Shown here in pieces: positions 58,603 through 64,000 of a stretch of 64,000 nucleotides of DNA. The notes under the pieces are model-generated. The model ran no database searches and was not told the origin of the DNA. It saw only the letters and a program-made list of their open reading frames with translations. This stretch comes from Chrysoporthe austroafricana. Lineage: Eukaryota; Ascomycota; Sordariomycetes; Diaporthales; Cryphonectriaceae. The first letter of the stretch is position 1; every line of letters begins with the position of its first letter. The stretch covers positions 4,954,383-5,018,382 of the forward strand of contig JYIP02000004.1 in NCBI GenBank assembly GCA_001051155.2. The letters are read 5' to 3'. Both the position numbers and the translations under genes were made by a program.

Positions 58603-59461
58603 ATTACGGAAAGTTGGCTCTTATTATTAAAAGGCCGTCCTTTCAAAGCGGCTTCTCGCGAAATCGATTTTGTCGTAAATAGTCTTGAATTGAGCGCTAT
58701 AATGTTTGAAATAGGCTTTGAGTTAAGTCAAGAAGGCTTGGAAGTCTTTTCGAATGCTTTTATAAAGCTTAAGCTTATTAAGCTTAAAAGCTTTGGCTTG
58801 CTAGAAGGCATTGAAACAGAAAACCTTATTTTTGATTTCTTTAAGCTGCTAATACAGGGCTATATTTTGTTGCTAGAATTATTCGTTAGTAAAAATAATT
58901 GGAGCTTTTTCTTAAAGAGCTTAATTATTAGAAGAAAATAAAATTTAAAGCATTATCGTATTTCCAGTATTGCTTAAAAGGTATATATTAAACCGTTCTT
59001 AAACAAAAGTTATAAAAATATTATATATGCTATAGCAATTCTAAAATAAACTATAAAATTAAAAGGTTTATATTAGCAAAAGCGGTATTAAATATAGCTT
59101 TGAATACCGAAAACTATTCAATAATATTCGCAATATTTATAAGCCTATTAGGCTATCGCTTGAATATATAATTAAGTCCAAATAATATTTAAATTTACGA
59201 CTGAAAAGCTATAGTAATTTATTTGGTAAATATCTTATTCTTATATATCCGGCTTTTCAGTTCTGGACCGATAAGATTATTATCGATACTATCGGTTTAC
59301 GCAAAACCGTTAGAATTAATAGCGATTTTATTAATCTAACCCTTAACTTTAAATTACGTTATCCTTATAAATATCCTTAATAGAGTTGTTATATAAGCTG
59401 TTTTATTGGCCCTTTCCGCTTTTAATGCATTAGCAAGCCATTCCCATATTGAGTTATAATA
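58603..59461 (-). mobile_element. Chromovirus G, gag start, leader and 5' LTR
   Basis: Gag continues from 32918 (58603-58960; plus-strand open frame 58690-58941 is its shadow). Leader follows, then the LTR 59019-59461 (443 bp, TATTAT...ATAATA) with a changed telomere-like stretch (CTAACCCTTAAC) near 59335-59347. The right flank CTTAA (59462-59466) is the presumed TSD. G interrupts the antisense gene of H. Confidence 0.83.
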
Positions 59462-59466
59462 CTTAA

Positions 59467-59722
59467 TATCAAAAGCTGGAAAATGAGATTAAAGAATTCG
59501 AAAACCGGCTAATGCGTTTACGCAAGCAAAAATAGTTATAGCGGAAACGGATAGTACGAGCGTTTTGTCGAAATCTATTCAACTTAGAAGATTTTAAGCA
59601 TATAAAAGCAGAAGAGGCCGAAAAGGAATATCGTAAAGCCAAAGCTAAATATCGTATTGCAGAGCCCTTAATTCTTAAAAGTTTCTTTCCGGAAAGTTTT
59701 GACTTGAATATTATAAGCATAT
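59467..59722 (+). pseudogene. Antisense zinc-cluster gene of H, 3' fragment
   Basis: Reading Y-Q-K-L-E-N-E-I-K-E-F, L-M-R-L-R-K-Q-K, then E-A-E-K-E-Y-R-K-A-K-A-K-Y-R and F-F-P-E-S-F-D-L-N: the distal half of the D-type antisense protein. The zinc cluster part lies on the far side of G, outside the window. Homology stops at about 59712-59722, where the foreign segment begins. A minus-strand frame of 83 codons here is a shadow. Confidence 0.75.
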
Positions 59723-60366
59723 ATATACAAATAATTAATATAAAAATATAAATAGTAAGCTCTATAATAATATATAAATATATATATAAATAATATAAAA
59801 AGCTTAAATAATTAAAAGAAGAAAAGTTAATAAATAAATAATATTAAAACTTTATTTCTTAATATTTCAATAACTATACGAGCTATAAAGCTAAAGTTGC
59901 TATATTTATATATAATATATAATTATATAATCAGTTGATTACGTAAGCAAAAGCTGCTAGAATATTTGAGAGAGTAGCGAGTGGCAAATAGCAAGCTTGC
60001 ATAATGCAAAGCTTATTATAATAATTATTTTCCTATTGCTTTCGAACGGATAAACCAAATAATATAAATGCAACTTTAATTTATAATAAGCTGATAAATG
60101 CTTATAAATACAGCTTATAATTATAAATCAAGTAGCAAAGAATATTCGAGAAAGATAGAAATTTCAAATATATATATTTCGCTTTCCGCCCACTCTCGAT
60201 AAATAGAAAGAAAAAGAAATAACGATAATATAATAACTAATATAACAGAAATCAACCCTCTTTTTATTTTCTCTTTATCTGTGCTTATATAATTATTTAA
60301 ACCGAATATTTACCTTTAATTTATATACCTTTCTATTTACCCTATACCGAAATTCGCCCTCTTATA
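59723..60366. other. Unexplained AT-rich segment replacing pol in H
   Basis: About 640 bp with no match to any other part of the window. In D the same two flanks (end of antisense gene; ATTCGTTCCCTATTAACGA next to protease) are 3.6 kb apart and enclose RT to chromodomain. Features: TA-rich runs (59725-59930), two similar stretches (AGAATATTTGAGAGAGTAG near 59960 and AGAATATTCGAGAAAGATAG near 60140), the palindrome GCAAGCTTGC (59991-60000), and CT-rich runs near 60255-60285. No frame of note. Could be an inserted small element, filler DNA at a deletion, or host DNA. Confidence 0.6.
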
Positions 60367-62560
60367 TTTGCATTTAAAGAATTCGTTCCCTATTAACGAT
60401 TTCCGGCAAGATAAAGTTTCCTTATACGCTGCTATCCAAGAATGCGTTATATTTTTGCCCGTTAATATATGCGTCCAATATAATATATTTCTTATTTCCT
60501 TTCGTAATTACGTATAAAGACCTTATAATCCTAATTGGCTATTATTCCGTTATAAGCGATCCTTCCTTTTTGGGGTATTTTGAGCTTCTTTCGCTATTAG
60601 CTTTGCTAGCCTTCTTACTTAGCTTTAGCTATATTGCTTTGCTTTTTCAACCTTTTATAACTTATGCTATTCCTTAGCTTTATCTTATATATAGATAAAG
60701 CATATTATAATATAGCATTGCTCTTATATCGTTTTTCCTTAAATGCATTTTTACGGACAATTATCGGGTAATCCGATATAAGCATTATTGTTTTCGATAT
60801 ACAAAACTTTTCTGTATTTTTCGCAAGATTCCATAATAAGTCGAATTAATTAATTCTATTTTCTAATTGAAAACCAATTATATTTAACTTTTTCGCTAAA
60901 ATATATTTAATAATTATAATAAATATAATATATCCAGGCAAGTTTATAGTAATAAGAGTATAAGTAACTAATCTTTTTATCCTTTTAAAGTCCGTATTCG
61001 CTATTCTGAAACGGGATGCTTTGGAAGAGTTCTTGTAATATAAGCCCGTAAACGAGATATTTAACTTTTATATGCTTAAATATTTAGCTATTTTGCTTTA
61101 ATCGTTCCTATTTTACATATTAAATAACCGTCTTTTCTATTTCCGTATTAAGTTCTTTTTCAAGCGTAAAGGTTAGCAAGTTATTTAATTATTTATTTTG
61201 TAATGCTATTTTTCCAAATATAATACTGGGCGTAAATATGCTTATTTGCTAAATGCTTATTCCGTCCCTTACTATCGCGTTTTATCGTTAATCGAAATAG
61301 TAGTTTAAGAGAAACTTTCTTAAATCTTTTTTTCTAATATCTAAAAAGTTATTTAAATAGTTTGAATTGCTGCTATTTATAGCCGTATCGTAAATAAAGC
61401 CTTTCTTTCTTATAGCAAATTACTTTTATCTTTTAAATTTGCATAAAAACTATCCTAAACTTTCTTTTATTAAGAAATACAATAAGCAATAATTCTAATA
61501 GCAAGCTGTTTAGCTTATACGGCTATAATTAAAGTTTGCTATTTATTTCGGTAAGATATTATTATTTAGTTAATTGGGTTCTTATCGTTATGCAATGCTA
61601 GCTTATCTTTCTAAAACTAGTTTTTAATCTCATTTCTTCTTTTCCTAATAACAATTGCGTACGATATAGCCTTTTTTGCTGCAATTATAGCAAGTAATAC
61701 CCTTGCAATATTCTCGTATTAAAGTATTTAATTCTATAGGTTTAATATATATCGTATTTGAATAAGCTATACTGTTTTAAGTTTTCTGCTAAAACTTGCG
61801 CTTTTTTAAATTAAGTTAATATTTTAAAGCGCTATTATAGTTTTTTTATTATTATTAGCGCCGCTTATAGAATCGGTTATCGATACGGATTGCTTTATTA
61901 ATAAATTTATTAAATTCTTTAAATCGGTTTTCCTTATAAAGCTTATCTTTAATTTCTTCCTTAAATCCCGCATAATAAGCATTTATAAAAGGTTCGTTTT
62001 CGTAATTCAGATAAGCGATAATCTATTTAAACTTAGCTATATAATCCGTAATTAAGCCGGTTTATCGAAATGCTTCTAATTGCTATATTACAATACGTCT
62101 TTTATCCGGATCCTTAAAAGTTTTAATAAAGGCTAATTCAAAATTAGCATAATGCTAAAAAATGCGCTTAATATTTTCGGAACGGAAATCCTTATTATTA
62201 TTTAGATAATTACAGAAGGTTAGCTTTTATTACTGAAAGGCTATTCTTTCGAAACGGCTTCTTGCGAAATCGATTTTGTTATAAGTAGTCCTGAATTAAG
62301 CGCCGTAATGTTTAAAATAAGCTTTAAGTTAAGTTAAAAAGGCCTGGAAGTCTTTTCGAATGCCTTTATAAGATTTAGGCTTATTAAGCTTAAAAGCTTT
62401 AGTTTATTAAAAGGCATTAAAGCGGAAAACCTCGTTTTTAATTTCTTCAAGTTGCTAATATAAGGCCATATTTTATTATTGGAACTGTTCGTTAATAAGG
62501 ATAGTTAGAGCTTCTTCTTAAAAAGCTTAATTGCTAGAAGAAAACGGGATTTAGAGCGCT
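60367..62560 (-). pseudogene. Protease and gag of H
   Basis: Resumes with the sequence before the protease (motif near 60430-60460, Y-I-N-G-Q-K-Y type) and runs to gag: knuckle near 61690-61640, gag core near 61990-61860, N-terminal part to 62560. The site used by C1 in F is undisturbed here (CTATC, 62559-62563). Long TA-rich runs and many stops. Confidence 0.78.
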
Positions 62561-62624
62561 ATCGTATTTCCGGTATTGCTTAAAGGGTATATATTAAACC
62601 GTTTTTAAATAAGAATCGTAAAAA

Positions 62625-63070
62625 TATTATAAATGCTATAATAATCCTAGGATAAACTATAAAGTTAAAAGGTTTATATTAGCAAAAGCGATATTAAATA
62701 TAGCTTTGAATACCGAAATACGTTTAATAAAATAATCGCAAGGTTTATAAGCTTATACGGCTATCACTTGAAAGTATTGTAAGGTCTAAATGGTACTTAA
62801 ATTTACGACTGAAAAGCTATAGTAATTTATTTAATAGATATTCTATTTTTATATACTTAGCTTTTCAGTTATTGGATTACTGGCTTACTTGGTAATCCAG
62901 TAAGCCGGGCTTACTGGAATACTTAATAATTTGGTAATCCTTATTTTATCTGACCCTATCCCTGGGTTATATAAGCGGTTATGGGGTTTTCCTTGGGTGG
63001 ATTTAAAGGTAAAGTGCCTGGCTAATATTTTTCCCTTTTGCGTGCCTTAGTCCCCTATTAAGTTATAATA
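62625..63070 (-). repeat. 5' LTR of H (446 bp)
   Basis: TATTAT...ATAATA. Contains GGATTACTGGCTTACTTGG and its inverted partner CCAGTAAGCC, and a changed telomere-like stretch (TGACCCTATCCCTGGG). Flanked by CTTAA at 63071-63075. Confidence 0.83.
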
Positions 63071-63100
63071 CTTAAGAAAATAAACGGATTAGTTATTTAT
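63071..63100. other. Short non-element stretch between H and J
   Basis: Thirty bases that match no element interior I can recognise. They may be the only non-transposon DNA between two elements, or an LTR-flanking remnant. Confidence 0.35.
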
Positions 63101-63274
63101 TATTATAAACGCTACAGCAATCTTAAAATTCACTGGAAAGTCGAAAGGTTTATGCTAGCAAAAGCGGTACTAAATATAGGTTTAGAATACTCGAAACACG
63201 TTGAACGGAATATCGCAATGTTTATAAGCCTAGAGCGGCTATTACTTGAATGGTTTGTAAGGTCCAAATGGTAC
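63101..63274 (-). repeat. LTR fragment J
   Basis: Starts TATTATAAACGCTACAGC and matches the inner 175 bp of the H and G LTRs in minus orientation; cut by element I. The left flank is not gag leader, so J is a 3' LTR or a solo LTR. The open frame 63152-63358 runs across J and the I LTR and is chance. Confidence 0.75.
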
Positions 63275-63368
63275 TGTTATGAACTAGCGAGAAGTTCGGA
63301 CCTTATAAACGAATCGAAACAAAGAAGGACCAGATATGCCAAGAACCAATTACTATAATTATATAATC

Positions 63369-63383
63369 AGGGTTAGGGTTAAT
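63369..63383. promoter_or_regulatory. Telomere-like repeat in LTR of I
   Basis: AGGGTTAGGGTTAA, at the same relative place (U3, upstream of the TATA-like region) as in B and A. Here it directly precedes the tandem array. Confidence 0.6.
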
Positions 63384-63390
63384 TTTACCA

Positions 63391-63557
63391 ATAAGGTTGG
63401 ATAGCTATGGATATAAGTTATCCAGAAAAAACGATAAGGTTGGATAGCTATGGATATAAGTTATCCAGAAGAAACGATAAGGTTGGATAGCTATGGATAT
63501 AAGTTATCCAGAAGAAACGATAAGGTTGGATAGCTATAGATATAAGTTATCCAGAAG
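63391..63557 (+). repeat. 43-bp tandem array in LTR of I
   Basis: Units at 63391, 63434, 63477 and 63520 (last one partial), nearly identical. Each carries the inverted pair TGGATA...TATCCA. Near identity in RIP-prone DNA points to recent amplification. Confidence 0.92.
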
Positions 63558-64000
63558 TATCCCCTAGGAAATATAATAATAGGGAAAAAGATATAAGGAT
63601 AAAGCATTCCTTCCTGAATAAATAGACTATTAGAGAGTTTCTCAATTATTAATTTAAGTATCAATTAGACTTTACTATTGATAGCCATATTGGCTTATAA
63701 ATATTACGGCTTTCAGTAAACCTGTCCTGAATTTCAAAGCTGTACTTAATACCGCTCTTATTAGTATAAACCCTTTAACTTTACAATATATCTTAGGATT
63801 TGCTGCAGCGTTTATAATATTTTGATAACTCTTATTTAAGATCGGTTTAGTATATATCCCTTAAGCAATATTCAGGATATAATAGCGCCCTAAATTCCGT
63901 TTTCGTCTAATATCCAAGCCTTTCCGGAAGAAATACCGGTTGCCCTTATTAACGAATAATTCCAGCAGCAAAATATAGCCCTGTATTAATAGCTTAAAGA

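Larger units (their letters stand above)
63275..64000 (+). mobile_element. Chromovirus I, 5' end (LTR, leader, gag start)
   Basis: LTR 63275-63819 begins with intact TGTTAT and ends ATAATA. The left TSD copy should be GGTAC (63270-63274). Leader from 63820 starts TTTTGATAACTCTTATTT. Gag starts about 63930: V-A-L-I-N-E-stop-F-Q-Q-Q-N-I-A-L-Y, the same Gln-rich N-terminus as in E. Continues past the window. Base composition is nearer normal, so this is a young insertion. Confidence 0.88.

Noticed and set aside
63152..63358. 68-codon frame near the right end
   Set aside because: It runs from LTR fragment J into the LTR of I, two elements joined only by insertion.
63369..63383. A chromosome end or interstitial telomere
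   Set aside because: Only two to three TTAGGG units, inside an LTR, and found at the same LTR place in several other elements.
63391..63557. CRISPR array
   Set aside because: Units are contiguous tandem repeats without unique spacers, in an LTR of a fungal retrotransposon.

Overview
The window is a piece of AT-rich repeat DNA from a filamentous ascomycete (Pezizomycotina). It is built almost entirely of LTR retrotransposons nested inside one another and decayed by C-to-T / G-to-A change. In coding frames the stop codons sit mostly where Gln (CAA/CAG) or Trp (TGG) is expected, which is the mark of repeat-induced point mutation (RIP) at CpA. I see no ordinary host gene, tRNA, rRNA or CRISPR array. 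A regional centromere, a subtelomere or another heterochromatic island would all fit.

Two families of Ty3/gypsy element with a C-terminal chromodomain make up the window. The first ('chromovirus', about 7.2-7.5 kb) has LTRs of 416-545 bp with TGTTAT...ATAACA ends, gag with a CCHC knuckle, protease, RT, RNase H, integrase and chromodomain. It also carries a small gene on the opposite strand between the chromodomain and the 3' LTR, with two CX2CX6-7C clusters spaced like a fungal Zn2Cys6 domain. Copies: Z, F, B, A, G, D, E, H, I, and an LTR piece J. The second family ('C', 10.66 kb) has 208-bp LTRs with TGATAG...CTATCA ends, a gag-protease frame, an RT-integrase-chromodomain frame offset by -1, and a second large ORF ('ORF2', 2,328 nt) in the env position. 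Copies: C0, C1, C2, C3.

Layout, from matching LTRs and 5-bp target duplications (TSDs): Z (1-461, minus) lies in C0 (to 1585). C0 and C1 (4479-15136, TSD CTATC) lie in F (1586-4478 plus 15137-15639, minus). F (TSD GCAAT) and B (17499-32005, TSD ATTAT) lie in C3 (15640-17498 plus 32011-32776). A (20510-27724, minus, TSD ATATA) lies in B. C3 and C2 (32919-58602, TSD ATTAC) lie in the gag of G (32777-32918 plus 58603-59461, minus). D (37292-44792, minus, TSD TATAA) and E (49459-56970, plus, TSD ATTAG) lie in C2. G lies in H (59467-63070, minus), which has lost most of pol and holds about 640 bp of unrelated AT-rich DNA instead. At the right edge, I (from 63275, plus, TSD GGTAC) is inserted in LTR fragment J. 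Undisturbed paralogues elsewhere in the window provide the empty sites for most of these insertions.

The parts most worth following up are ORF2 of the C family, the antisense zinc-cluster gene of the chromoviruses with a conserved block about 100 bp upstream of its start, the telomere-like TTAGGG pairs in chromovirus LTRs, and the replaced pol segment in H. Every retrotransposon protein-coding region here is a RIP pseudogene. The best preserved reading frame is the antisense gene of element A. Domain boundaries are read by eye and are accurate to a few tens of bases; LTR ends and TSDs were read base by base.
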